Part shown: in pieces, positions 8,457 to 16,891 of the stretch
Position numbering within the stretch: position 1 is the first letter of the stretch
Layout of the letters: every line of letters starts with the position of its first letter
Assembly (NCBI GenBank): GCA_900544095.1
Contig: UQTV01000001.1
Span: 806,001 to 870,000, forward strand
Source: an uncultured Collinsella sp.
GTDB taxonomy: Bacteria; Actinomycetota; Coriobacteriia; Coriobacteriales; Coriobacteriaceae
Direction of reading: 5' to 3'
Length of the DNA: 64,000 nucleotides
Notes under the pieces: generated by a model
Databases searched by the model: none
Seen by the model: only the letters and a program-made list of their open reading frames with translations
What the model was told of the DNA's origin: nothing
Translations under genes and position numbers: made by a program

Positions 8457-8789
8457 TTACGCCTGCTTGGCCTCGGCGTCGCGCTCCTCGAAGATCTTGA
8501 CGATCTCCTCGATGAGGTCACGGGCGAGCTGAGAGGTCATGTAGTGATCCTGGGCATGGACCATAAGCAGGCTCGCAGCGGCGACGTTCTCTGCGCCGGA
8601 CAGGGCCTGGGTAATCACCTCGGTCTGGGCGGCATGGGCGGCCAGATCGGCCTCCTTGGCTTCGGCGAGCAGCGCACGGGCGCCCTCGTAGTCGCGCTCA
8701 CGCACGCAAGCGAGCGCGGCGAACGCCTTGCCCTTGCTGGCGCCGGCAGAGCCGATGATGGTCATGATTTGCTGTTCGTTGTTTTCCAC
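8457..8789 (-). CDS. PTS lactose/cellobiose-family EIIA
   Basis: The start is the GTG at 8787-8789 (VENNEQQIMTII), preceded by AAAGGG. Upstream in-frame codons would run back into the peptidase gene. At 110 residues it has the usual length. It is a three-helix EIIA, with the phosphorylated His in AHAAQTEVI and the family motif MVHAQDHYMTSQLARDLI. It receives phosphate from HPr and feeds the EIIB at 8001. Confidence 0.88.
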   Translation of the reverse strand: MENNEQQIMTIIGSAGASKGKAFAALACVRERDYEGARALLAEAKEADLAAHAAQTEVITQALSGAENVAAASLLMVHAQDHYMTSQLARDLIEEIVKIFEERDAEAKQA

Positions 8790-8868
8790 CGGGATAATCC
8801 CTTTCTGCTCGGCGGGCACGTCACCGCTTTGACGGCGCGCCCGATTGAAACCGTTGACTGCCGAAGCG

Positions 8869-9915
8869 CTACTCGAAGCTCTTAAGCTCCTCATAGGTGA
8901 CGCGATCGATTGAGGTTGCCAGTGCGCATACCAGATCGACTGCCGCGTCCAAATCGGCACCGCGCATGACAGACCACGAACCGTGGCAGTAGCGCAACGG
9001 CACGCCGATCACCGTTGCCAGCTTGCCGTCTCCCACTAGATGAGCGGTGCCGGCATCGGTGCCGCCGCCCTTGAACAGGTCACGCTGGAAGGGGATGTTG
9101 TTCTTCTCGGCGGTGTCCACGATGAAGTGCAGCAGCTTCTCGTTGGGGACATGCATGCGGTCGTAGTGCACGATCATGGGACCGTGGCCGTTCTTGCGGC
9201 TGTTATTCCAACCGCGATCGAACTCGGGCGGATTAGCGATGTCCACCGGGATGACGATATCGGCATCCAGGTGCGCCGCAGCCGTCTGAGCACCACGGCA
9301 GCCAACCTCCTCGGAAGAGGAACCGGCGAACCACAGCTCGGCTGCGTGCGGGGTGTTGGCCAGGCGCTTCATGGCCTCGGTCACCACATACACACCGGCG
9401 CGGTCGTCGAACGCCTTGCCCAGCAGAATGTCACTCACGGGCTTGAGCTCGCACTCGGCCGCAAAGGTTCCCCAGTCGCCAATCTCAATGCCCAGCTCAC
9501 GGACCTCTTCAGCCGTTTCGCAGCCAAAGTCGATGTACATATCGGTCGGAGTGCCGTCGGTATCGCGCTTGGCAAACAACACGCCGCGAACTTTCTCGCC
9601 GCTACGCGTCTTGATGCGCACAATCTGGCTCTCGACGCTGTTCTTACGCGGGCCGCCCACGCCGATCACATGAACCATGCCGATATCGGAAATATAGCGA
9701 ACCATAAAGCCGGCCTCGTCCATGTGGCCGGTGAACAGAATGCGGACCGGATTCTCCTCGGTACCCGCGCTCTTAAACATGATCGAACCGAGTTTGTCGT
9801 ACTCGACGGCGTCGGCGATATCGTCAAGCTCGGCATGCATGATGGAGCGGACCTCGCCCTCGCGGCAAGCGACAGCGTCGGCGTTGCTCAAGGCGAACAT
9901 AAGCTCCTTGTTCAT
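8869..9915 (-). CDS. M42-family metallo-aminopeptidase (FrvX-like)
   Basis: 348 residues. Metal and catalytic motifs are TGHMDEAGFMV, GKAFDDRAG, GSSSEEVGCRGA and GGTDAGTAH, in the family order. M42 enzymes are large cytosolic aminopeptidases, sometimes annotated as endoglucanases. They commonly sit beside PTS genes, as frvX does with the frv PTS. It is first in the operon M42-EIIA-EIIB-EIIC and divergent from malY. AGGTAACC spacing fits the ATG. The promoter region carries the 19-bp palindrome at 10010. Confidence 0.88.
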   Translation of the reverse strand: MNKELMFALSNADAVACREGEVRSIMHAELDDIADAVEYDKLGSIMFKSAGTEENPVRILFTGHMDEAGFMVRYISDIGMVHVIGVGGPRKNSVESQIVRIKTRSGEKVRGVLFAKRDTDGTPTDMYIDFGCETAEEVRELGIEIGDWGTFAAECELKPVSDILLGKAFDDRAGVYVVTEAMKRLANTPHAAELWFAGSSSEEVGCRGAQTAAAHLDADIVIPVDIANPPEFDRGWNNSRKNGHGPMIVHYDRMHVPNEKLLHFIVDTAEKNNIPFQRDLFKGGGTDAGTAHLVGDGKLATVIGVPLRYCHGSWSVMRGADLDAAVDLVCALATSIDRVTYEELKSFE

Positions 9916-10009
9916 AGGTAACCCCCCTTGTGGTCGTATGGCGGCGCCCGTAGTGGCGGCGTCTGTATGCGAGTGTATCGACAGCGCGCCGCAAATGATG
10001 TATCCGAGC

Positions 10010-10053
10010 TTTCACCGTAGCGGTGAAACGGTGAAAGCCCCTCCCCTTTCACC
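10010..10053. promoter_or_regulatory. Paired palindromic operator between the PTS operon and malY
   Basis: TTTCACC-GTAGC-GGTGAAA (10010-10028) is a 7-5-7 inverted repeat. It is followed by GGTGAAAG (10030-10037) facing CTTTCACC (10046-10053). The same 7-5-7 palindrome occurs at 13537-13555. Its position in the divergent gap of 280 bases fits control of both directions. I see nothing else clear in the gap. Confidence 0.75.
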
Positions 10054-10195
10054 ACGGCCGTGCAATTACTGGGGATGGGGCTCCATATGCATCTTTGTCA
10101 TACTTATCTGCAACATACGCCGCTGATGCGAACCACGCCGGCGGTGTGCGACCCACATCCGCGGGTCGCGCCTATATCGCCGAGGAGGATACCTT

Positions 10196-11383
10196 ATGCC
10201 GGTTTACGACTTCGATTCCATGGCTGACCGCTCGCTCGATCACGCTCGCAAGTGGGACCCCGCCATCATCAAGCAGAAATTCCCTAAGGCTGGGGATGAC
10301 TACATTCCCATGTGGATCGCCGACATGGACTTTGCCGCCGCCCCCGCAATCTGCACGCGTCTGGCCGAGGTAGCCCAAAACGGAGCATACGGCTATGGCT
10401 ATGCGCACGACGGCTTTTACAACGCCGTCATCAACTGGCAGCGCCGCCGCCATAACAACGAGGTCAAGCGCGAGTGGATCACACTCGCCTATGGAACCGT
10501 CCCGACCATCCACTACCTGTATCAGGCATTCTGCCAGCCCAACGACTGCGTCATCCTCAACACGCCGGTCTACGACCCCTTTGGCTACGCGGCGCACAAC
10601 AACGGGTTCCGCGTAATCGAAAACCCGCTCATCTATCGCGATCGCACCTATCGCATCGACTTCGACCTGCTCGAGGAACAGATGGATCGTTTCCGTCCAC
10701 GCGTGCACCTGTTCTGCTCGCCGCACAACCCCGGTGGTCGCATCTGGACGCTCGATGAAATCACCCGCGTCGCCGAGATCTGCCACAAGTACAACTGCTT
10801 ACTGGTGGTCGATGAGGTTCACTGCGAGCACATCATGGCCGGCTCGTTCATCTCGGCCCTGCAGCTGCCCGAGCGTTACCTGGACAACCTTATCGTACTC
10901 ACCTCGCCCAACAAGGGCTTTAATCTGGGCGGCCTCAAGACTTCCTACTCTATGATCCCCAGCGAGCGCATCCGCACTATCTTCCGCCATCGCCTGGAGA
11001 TGAACTCTATTACCTCTCCCAACACGTTTGGCTGCGCCGCCATCATCGCCGCTTACGATGAGTCCGAGGAGTGGCTGGACCAGATCACCGACTATCTGCG
11101 CGAGTCTTATGCACAGACCGCCGCCTTCATCGAGGAGAAGATGAAGGGTTGGGAGCTCATGCGTATGGATGCATCCTACCTACCGTGGGTGAACATCGCT
11201 GGCACGGGCGCCACGGCAACCGAAATCTGCAACCACATGGCAGCGAAGGCGGGCGTCATCGTGGGCGATGGCACCTTCTATGTCGCGAACGGCGCCGACT
11301 TCGTGCGCTTGAACCTGGGCATGCCTCGCAAGCTGGTCATCGAAGCCATGGATCGCATGGCTGCCCACCAGCTCATCAAGTAG
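10196..11383 (+). CDS. MalY/PatB-type PLP aminotransferase or C-S lyase
   Basis: 395 residues of fold-type I PLP enzyme. The PLP-binding Lys is in TSPNKGFNLGGLKTS, the cofactor Asp in VVDEVHCEH, and HNPGGRIW and the Arg near the C-terminus fit class I/II aminotransferases. The N-terminus MPVYDFDSMADRSLDH and MWIADMDF are typical of the MalY/PatB branch, which cleaves cystathionine and other cysteine S-conjugates. AGGAGG lies 7 bases before the ATG. It is divergent from the peptidase-PTS operon and shares the palindromic operator. Confidence 0.85.
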   Translation: MPVYDFDSMADRSLDHARKWDPAIIKQKFPKAGDDYIPMWIADMDFAAAPAICTRLAEVAQNGAYGYGYAHDGFYNAVINWQRRRHNNEVKREWITLAYGTVPTIHYLYQAFCQPNDCVILNTPVYDPFGYAAHNNGFRVIENPLIYRDRTYRIDFDLLEEQMDRFRPRVHLFCSPHNPGGRIWTLDEITRVAEICHKYNCLLVVDEVHCEHIMAGSFISALQLPERYLDNLIVLTSPNKGFNLGGLKTSYSMIPSERIRTIFRHRLEMNSITSPNTFGCAAIIAAYDESEEWLDQITDYLRESYAQTAAFIEEKMKGWELMRMDASYLPWVNIAGTGATATEICNHMAAKAGVIVGDGTFYVANGADFVRLNLGMPRKLVIEAMDRMAAHQLIK

Positions 11384-11417
11384 ACCTCGCCCGCGTATCA
11401 AAGGCCCTCCTTTCATG

Positions 11418-11458
11418 CAACGCCCGCCCGAGTATGTGCTCGAGCGGGCGTTGTTATT
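11418..11458 (+). terminator. Terminator between malY and the PRD regulator
   Basis: A 15-bp stem with one mismatch (11418-11432 with 11439-11453) and a 6-base loop, followed by TTATTTA. It sits between convergent genes. Confidence 0.75.
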
Positions 11459-11550
11459 TATGAGTTGAAATGTCGCGAAGCGACAAGCGAGAAGGCGACC
11501 ACCCGACGGAGGGCCTTTTTGACGTAGCCACCCCCGCTTGTACGCAAACC

Positions 11551-13461
11551 CTACGCACAACGCAACAGGGCGTCCAAGAACTCCTGGTAGCTTTTTGCAT
11601 GGGAGATGGCGCGCACAGCACCGGGCTTGAGTAGCACGCCCGAGATGTAATTGAACAGCTCGCCAAAAAACGCCCGGTCATCACGGGTAATCGACAGCAT
11701 GATCACCGCATGCACCGTCGCGTTGTTCCACGCAAGGCCGCGCGGGAACAGAGCGACCGAGACGGCAGTGCGCTTGGCGTCCATATCGAGCGGGTGTGGC
11801 ATCGCGATGTCACAGTATGCACTGGAGCTGATGTCCTCACGCTCCAGTAGGCGCTCAGTAAAATTCTCAAACGCGTAGCCACCCTCGATCAGCGGCGCGC
11901 TCATCTTGCAAATCACATCGCGCCAATCGTCAACCTCGGGCTCGATCGCAAAGAAATCCTCGGTGAAGAAGGTGCGCATGCTGCACTCAAGGTTTGTCCG
12001 CAGGCGCGCCTTAAGCAGCGCTTCGACACGCTCACGCATCAGCGAAATATCTTGCTTGCTAAAGAACGGAGAGACATTAACCACCGGTACCGGGCAATAC
12101 CCCGACAGCGGCACGGTTGAAATCACGAGGTCAACGCGCGAGATGTCACCCGCCGCGTCGATGGCAGGCACGATACCCTCAACCACCACACAAGCATCAA
12201 GGGCATCGAGGAAACTGTCGATATGAGTCTCGTAGGCGTTGTGACGTGTGCACACCACCAGCGCATGCAGTTTATCGGCATTGGCGCGCTGCCCCTCCAC
12301 CAAGCACCCCACGTGGAGCGCGATGTAGGCGATTTCGTCTTCGTTGACAGAAACGCCGGTCTCCGCAGCGATGACATCGGCGACAAACACCGCAACATCG
12401 TAAATAAACGGTTGACTGCTCTTGATGGCCTCGAGCTGCGGGTTACGCAACAGCATCCCGCAGCGCACGCGGGATAGCATATTGGCCAGATGCAGAGAGA
12501 AACGAAGCTCAAACTCGCCATCGCTCAAATTAAGCCCGAATTGATCGTGCACGCGCTCCACAATCGCACCCAACAGCTCGCGCGCATGCCGGTGTTCCGG
12601 GTCACTTGGTTCAAAACGATTCGCATGAATCAAGTTTGCACCCAGCATCAAGCGGACGGCATCGCGATCGGCATCGGACACGAGCACAGAGAAAAGGTCC
12701 TCGATAGCCGCGCAAACCTCACCCGCCACCTCGTCAAGACCCTCGCGCGCCTCGTTATCGGCGGGCTGAGCCGCCTTGACCGTCGTCGGTACCGACTCGA
12801 ACCCATTGCTTGTGCGCTCCACGAAGATGGCAATATGTATGATGAGGCCCGAGAGCGCATAGCCGTTGATGTAGAACCCGCGGCGCTTCAGGCATGCGTC
12901 GATGCGCTCCTGCAGCTGCGCGAGGTCGAGCTTGGGGAAATAGCGATTGATAAGGTCGATTTGGCTGAAATAGTCCTTCGTCTCGTCAAAGATCAGCTGG
13001 TTGACCATCTTCTTCTCACCCGATGCACTGCCCTCGATATACAGCGAGCCCGCGCGCGAACGCAGCACCAGGCCGTACCCGGACAACTCTCGTTTGATGG
13101 CAACCAGCTCATTATCGAGCGTCGCAAGCGAGATATAGAGGCTTTCCGCCAAATCGGCCGCGCGCACCTTGCGGTGGCGCATCAGCAGTTCAAACAGAAT
13201 ATAACGCTTGCGCGCCTCGGCCGTCTGCGGCACCTCGTTCGCCTGCTGCGACAGCAGCTGCGCCGCTGCTGTGGCATCCTCGATACGATAGCCCTTCGAG
13301 CTGGCAACAATCATGCCCTCATGGGTGCGATTAAGCGCGGTGATGTCGCTTTTGACAGTACGGGAAGAGCATCCAACCTGCGAAGCGATCTGAGACGCCG
13401 TGGTCCAGGACGCCCCGCTTTCGAGAATACGAACAATTTCCCTGCTTCGATCGGAACTCAC
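11551..13461 (-). CDS. PRD-domain transcriptional regulator with EIIA domain
   Basis: 636 residues starting at GTG 13461 with TAGGAGAG upstream. Order: an N-terminal winged helix (about 1-60, TTASQIASQVGCSSRTVKSD), a second HTH (about 85-140), two PTS regulation domains with conserved His (about 175-400), an EIIB-like stretch (about 405-490), and a C-terminal fructose/mannitol-type EIIA with the site IAMPHPLD (about 495-636). Such LicR/MtlR-like activators sense PTS flux through phosphorylation. It most likely controls the nearby Lac-family PTS. A 19-bp palindrome lies 76 bases upstream of its start. Confidence 0.88.
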   Translation of the reverse strand: MSSDRSREIVRILESGASWTTASQIASQVGCSSRTVKSDITALNRTHEGMIVASSKGYRIEDATAAAQLLSQQANEVPQTAEARKRYILFELLMRHRKVRAADLAESLYISLATLDNELVAIKRELSGYGLVLRSRAGSLYIEGSASGEKKMVNQLIFDETKDYFSQIDLINRYFPKLDLAQLQERIDACLKRRGFYINGYALSGLIIHIAIFVERTSNGFESVPTTVKAAQPADNEAREGLDEVAGEVCAAIEDLFSVLVSDADRDAVRLMLGANLIHANRFEPSDPEHRHARELLGAIVERVHDQFGLNLSDGEFELRFSLHLANMLSRVRCGMLLRNPQLEAIKSSQPFIYDVAVFVADVIAAETGVSVNEDEIAYIALHVGCLVEGQRANADKLHALVVCTRHNAYETHIDSFLDALDACVVVEGIVPAIDAAGDISRVDLVISTVPLSGYCPVPVVNVSPFFSKQDISLMRERVEALLKARLRTNLECSMRTFFTEDFFAIEPEVDDWRDVICKMSAPLIEGGYAFENFTERLLEREDISSSAYCDIAMPHPLDMDAKRTAVSVALFPRGLAWNNATVHAVIMLSITRDDRAFFGELFNYISGVLLKPGAVRAISHAKSYQEFLDALLRCA

Positions 13462-13536
13462 GGCACTCTCCTATCATCGTCTCAGATAACTATACCTTCC
13501 GTCATAGGACCTGCCAATTTCACGCACATTCAAATC

Positions 13537-13555
13537 TTTCACCGCGTAGGTGAAA
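13537..13555. promoter_or_regulatory. 19-bp palindromic operator between the PRD regulator and the dehydrogenase
   Basis: TTTCACC-GCGTA-GGTGAAA is an exact 7-5-7 inverted repeat with the same arms as at 10010. A half site AATTTCAC lies at 13517. The divergent gap spans 13462-13720. Confidence 0.75.
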
Positions 13556-13720
13556 TAGCAATCGTGGAAGTGCTGGTTATGCGATGTTGCAGCACGAAAA
13601 AACCGCCTATTATCGTAACGACGATGAATGCGCCACGGGAACGGTATCCCCGAGCGCGGCGGACGGGCCACACGGGCACCGGCCGCGACGTATCATACGC
13701 CGACATAGAAAAGGAACGCT

Positions 13721-14710
13721 ATGAACATCAGACTGTTCGAATTGCGCGACGACGAGGTTGCCGCCTACATGCGCGCTGCCGCCAATCTTCCAGCAGGCTA
13801 CTCCATCTCCTTTGACACTCAAATCCTCTCCGAAGCTAACATTGACTCCGTTGCAGGTTGCGAGGGAATCGTCATCAACAACAAATCCGTGATGTCCGCC
13901 GCTTTGGTGGAGCGCGCGCACGAGCTGGGCGTTCGTTACATCGCTATCCGCTGCGTCGGCTTCAACCACGTGGACGTCAAGCGCGCCCAGGAGCTGGGCA
14001 TCAAGGTGTGCAACACCGCCTATCCGCCCTACGGCGTTGCCGAGTTCACCGTTATGCTCATCCTGATGGCCTTGCGCCGCTGCAAGGCCGCCATTTGGCG
14101 CCAGCAGGTGAATGACTACTCCCTGGACGGGCTGCTGGGCCGCGAACTGCGCACGTTGACCGTGGGCGTGGTTGGCACCGGCCGCATTGGTCGCACCGTC
14201 ATCGACAACCTCTCCGGCTTTGGCTGCAAGATCTTGGCCTACGATCCCTATCCCAATGCCGAGCTGGCAAACCGCGACAGCCTCGAGTACGTTGACATGG
14301 ATACGCTCGTTGCTAGCTCCGACGTCATCACCCTGCACGTGCCCCTCATGGACTCCACCCGCGGCATCATCAATGCCGATGCCATCGCCAAGATGCGCGA
14401 AGATGTGACCATCGTCAACGTCTCGCGCGGCGAGCTCATCGACACCGATGCCGTCATCGAGGCGATTGAGTCCGAAAAGATCGGTGCGCTTGCTATGGAC
14501 GTCTTCGAGGACGAAGTGGGCATCTACCATGAGAACCGTATGCACGACATTCTTGCCAACCGCAAGATGGCTTACCTACGCCAGTTCCCCAACGTGCTGC
14601 TCACCAACCACATCGCGTTCTACACCGATATCGATGTAAACTGCATGGTCGAGCAGGGCGTTGCCGCTGTTCCCGCTATGGTTGAGGGTACCTGTGCCAC
14701 TCAATTGTAA
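13721..14710 (+). CDS. D-lactate dehydrogenase-like D-2-hydroxyacid dehydrogenase
   Basis: 329 residues. The NAD-binding loop is VGTGRIGRTVI, the substrate Arg is in NVSRGELID, the Glu is in AMDVFEDE, and the catalytic His is in LLTNHIAFYT; the FYT ending is typical of the D-LDH branch. It reduces pyruvate or a larger 2-oxoacid with NADH. Aromatic 2-oxoacids are possible because this branch includes phenyllactate enzymes. AAAAGGAACGCT precedes the ATG. Divergence from the PRD regulator over a shared operator suggests co-regulation. Confidence 0.87.
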   Translation: MNIRLFELRDDEVAAYMRAAANLPAGYSISFDTQILSEANIDSVAGCEGIVINNKSVMSAALVERAHELGVRYIAIRCVGFNHVDVKRAQELGIKVCNTAYPPYGVAEFTVMLILMALRRCKAAIWRQQVNDYSLDGLLGRELRTLTVGVVGTGRIGRTVIDNLSGFGCKILAYDPYPNAELANRDSLEYVDMDTLVASSDVITLHVPLMDSTRGIINADAIAKMREDVTIVNVSRGELIDTDAVIEAIESEKIGALAMDVFEDEVGIYHENRMHDILANRKMAYLRQFPNVLLTNHIAFYTDIDVNCMVEQGVAAVPAMVEGTCATQL

Positions 14711-14744
14711 TCACACCCATTCAGCGCGATAGCGCACCGTAGCC

Positions 14745-14778
14745 CCCCGTCGGAACTTAAGTCCGACGGGGATACTTT
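14745..14778 (+). terminator. Terminator after the dehydrogenase
   Basis: A perfect 10-bp stem (CCCCGTCGGA, 14745-14754, with 14762-14771) is followed by ATACTTTTGTT. Confidence 0.85.
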
Positions 14779-15125
14779 TGTTCTTTGGCTTTGCCTTCTC
14801 AGCATGATATGGGCTCATAACTCGTCGCAACGCGCCAGCGTGCAGAGCAATCTGGCAACGAAGGCGATGGACACACCACCGGATGAACTGCATCCTGGCC
14901 TTTTGTTTTTAGAATCGTGTTGAGCGTGTCACTTGCCCCTGCTTGCAAGCCTGCCCCACCGGCCGCCGCGACTATCGCGCGCGATTGAGCACCTTACCAA
15001 TCCCGATTGCATGGGCGCTGCGTCCATGCGCCTCTTTCCGTGTGGCGGATACGACCTTCCCGGTGGATGCCCCACATCCTTGGTCGTATCTGCCTTTTTT
15101 TGCTTTTGAGCGGCCCGCGCCGCAC
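14779..15125. other. Non-coding stretch with a second terminator-like hairpin
   Basis: No convincing gene. A 13-bp stem with one wobble pair (15044-15056 with 15082-15094) is followed by TTTTTTTGCTTTT and looks like a real terminator far from any gene. A smaller dyad, GCATGG/CCATGC, lies at 15009-15029. A short untranslated RNA ending at about 15106 is possible, but I see no clear promoter. Confidence 0.4.
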
Positions 15126-15187
15126 GTTTGTCTCAATCTGTAACATCGAGCCGGGTTTTCGGTCCTAGCTGTTACAGATCGAGACAA
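15126..15187. repeat. Fourth copy of the lacG-downstream palindrome
   Basis: The left arm GTTTGTCTCAATCTGTAACA (15126-15145) pairs with the right arm starting at 15170. The preceding linker GAGCGGCCCG matches that of the 80-bp array at 1376-1600. It is again immediately upstream of the toxin-antitoxin promoter. Confidence 0.85.
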
Positions 15188-15251
15188 TTCGGCGGCGCCG
15201 ATTATTCGATACGGCGTGGTACAATTGTGTCCCAACGCAAAGGAGGTACCC

Positions 15252-15518
15252 ATGTCAGCTTGTGTGCCCGTCCGAGATATGAAGGACACTGCTGCATTCA
15301 CCACGCTTGTTGAGTCTGAGCGCGACGTCACCGTAACTAAGAACGGCTACGAGGCCATGCACTGCATCAGCAGCGACCAGTATCGCCTCATGCAAGAAGA
15401 AATCGCCAAGGCAAAACTGCTGTCTCGCATGATGATGGCAGAAGACGAAATATCGCAAGGCGACTACAGCGACTACGAATCCTTCGCGGCTTCGATACGA
15501 GACAAATATGACCTATAA
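15252..15518 (+). CDS. Phd/YefM-type antitoxin, copy 2
   Basis: 88 residues, identical in protein to the copy at 1663-1929 and with the same AAAGGAGG ribosome site. The antitoxins would be interchangeable between modules. The 11-base overlap with the toxin is retained. Confidence 0.85.
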   Translation: MSACVPVRDMKDTAAFTTLVESERDVTVTKNGYEAMHCISSDQYRLMQEEIAKAKLLSRMMMAEDEISQGDYSDYESFAASIRDKYDL

Positions 15519-15813
15519 CGTCGTAATCCTCAAAAGCGCGCGATATGAGTACGAGAGTATTGTCGGATACCTTGCTCAAATCCTCAAGAATCCGCGTGCA
15601 GCAGGCAATTTTGTCGCTGAGTTTGAATATCAGCTTGACCTGCTTCGCGAGCAGCCGCTTTTACGTCCCCTCTCGCACATGCAAGAGCTGGCGGCACGCA
15701 ATTACCGATCGTTTCCCGTCAACAACTACGTGTGCCTTTACAAGTTTGAGCACGAAACAATCTATATCGCCCACATCTTTCATCAGTCACAGGACTACGC
15801 CCGCCTGGTCTAG
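15508..15813 (+). CDS. RelE/ParE-family toxin, copy 2
   Basis: 101 residues, differing from the copy at 1919-2224 only by Ile for Val in IAHIFHQSQDY. Both reading frames are intact, so neither module shows decay. It converges on lacR, 107 bases away. Confidence 0.85.
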   Translation: MTYNVVILKSARYEYESIVGYLAQILKNPRAAGNFVAEFEYQLDLLREQPLLRPLSHMQELAARNYRSFPVNNYVCLYKFEHETIYIAHIFHQSQDYARLV

Positions 15814-15920
15814 CCCGCAAGCCGAATAATTGGCCCGAGCACATTTGCGCGTCATGTCGCGTTGCGTTGACACGCCAATCCCTCGCCACGGCAGGGCAAA
15901 CGTATCGCCCACAGCGCTAG

Positions 15921-16685
15921 CTAGCAGATGACCTGCGTGTGTTCCTCGATGGCGGCACGATTCTCGGCGGCGATACCCGGTTCGCACACCACGGCATCCA
16001 GGCTGTCCAAGCGACAGAAGGTGTAGAAGTCGCGCTTGCCGATCTTGCTGGAATCGGCGATCAGATAGCGTGAGTCGGCCTTGCTAAAGGCGAGCTGCTG
16101 GATACGGCCCTCGTCCATGTTGGACGTAGATACGTCGCCATCCAGAATGCCGTTGGCGCCGATAAACGCCGCGTCGATGCCCAACGCACGCAGGGTATCC
16201 TCGGCCGTTGGCCCCACAAAAGCGGCGGTGCGGCGACGGTACATACCGCCCACGAGGCACAGGTCGCAGTCTTCGCGCGACTCGAGCAGGTTAAACACCG
16301 AAAGCGAGTTGGTCACAATGCGCAGGCGACACGCCGGCAGCATCGAGGCCATCTGTTCCACCGTAGTGCCCGTACCCAAAAAGATGGTCGAGCCCTCCTC
16401 GATAAGCTCCACAGCACGGCGCGCAATCTGCAGCTTTTCCTCGGCATGCTTAGTGCGCTTTTCGCTGTGCGAATACTCATGGCGCAACATAGCATGGGGA
16501 CGCCCCTGTGCGCTACGGGCGCCACCGTGCACGCGCTCGATCTCACCCAGGCTCGCAAGTTCTTCGAGGTCGCGGCGAATCGTCATATCCGAAACGCCCA
16601 GCGCATCCGAAATCTCCTTGACCGAGACCGTGCCCTGCTCTTCGAGCAGCTGACGAACCTTATCCTGTCGCTCTGCTTTAATCAC
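15921..16685 (-). CDS. lacR: DeoR-family repressor, LacR type
   Basis: 254 residues. The N-terminal DeoR helix-turn-helix is TVSVKEISDALGVSDMTIRR (about 19-38), followed by the family signature DLEELASLGEIERVHGGA. The sugar-phosphate sensor domain has FLGTGTTVEQM, IVTNSL, LVGGMYRRRT and LIADSSKIGKRDFYTF. Members related to lactococcal LacR respond to tagatose-6-phosphate. It is divergent from galM, and two decayed 3' ends of the same gene lie near lacG, which supports a link with lactose/galactose genes. The gene symbol is inferred from that context. Confidence 0.75.
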   Translation of the reverse strand: MIKAERQDKVRQLLEEQGTVSVKEISDALGVSDMTIRRDLEELASLGEIERVHGGARSAQGRPHAMLRHEYSHSEKRTKHAEEKLQIARRAVELIEEGSTIFLGTGTTVEQMASMLPACRLRIVTNSLSVFNLLESREDCDLCLVGGMYRRRTAAFVGPTAEDTLRALGIDAAFIGANGILDGDVSTSNMDEGRIQQLAFSKADSRYLIADSSKIGKRDFYTFCRLDSLDAVVCEPGIAAENRAAIEEHTQVIC

Positions 16686-16891
16686 GATGAATCCTCGCCG
16701 TTCTTTGCGCGCATATCATTCAAACAGTAACGAACAAATTGTATCAGACTCGTGCGCGTCAAAAATGAACACCCGCACAGCTCCAATCATCACTTTTTTG
16801 AGAAAAATACCCCCTGCTTTAGTGGGGTGTAGTGATAATCTCGCCTGTTCGCGCTACAGTTTGTCCGAAATACCTCGATGTTAGGAACCAA

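Larger units (their letters stand above)
15215..15819 (+). repeat. 605-bp near-identical duplication, copy 2
   Basis: Matches 1626-2230 with two base differences seen by eye. It holds the second toxin-antitoxin module, including its TACAAT box at 15220-15225. Confidence 0.9.
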
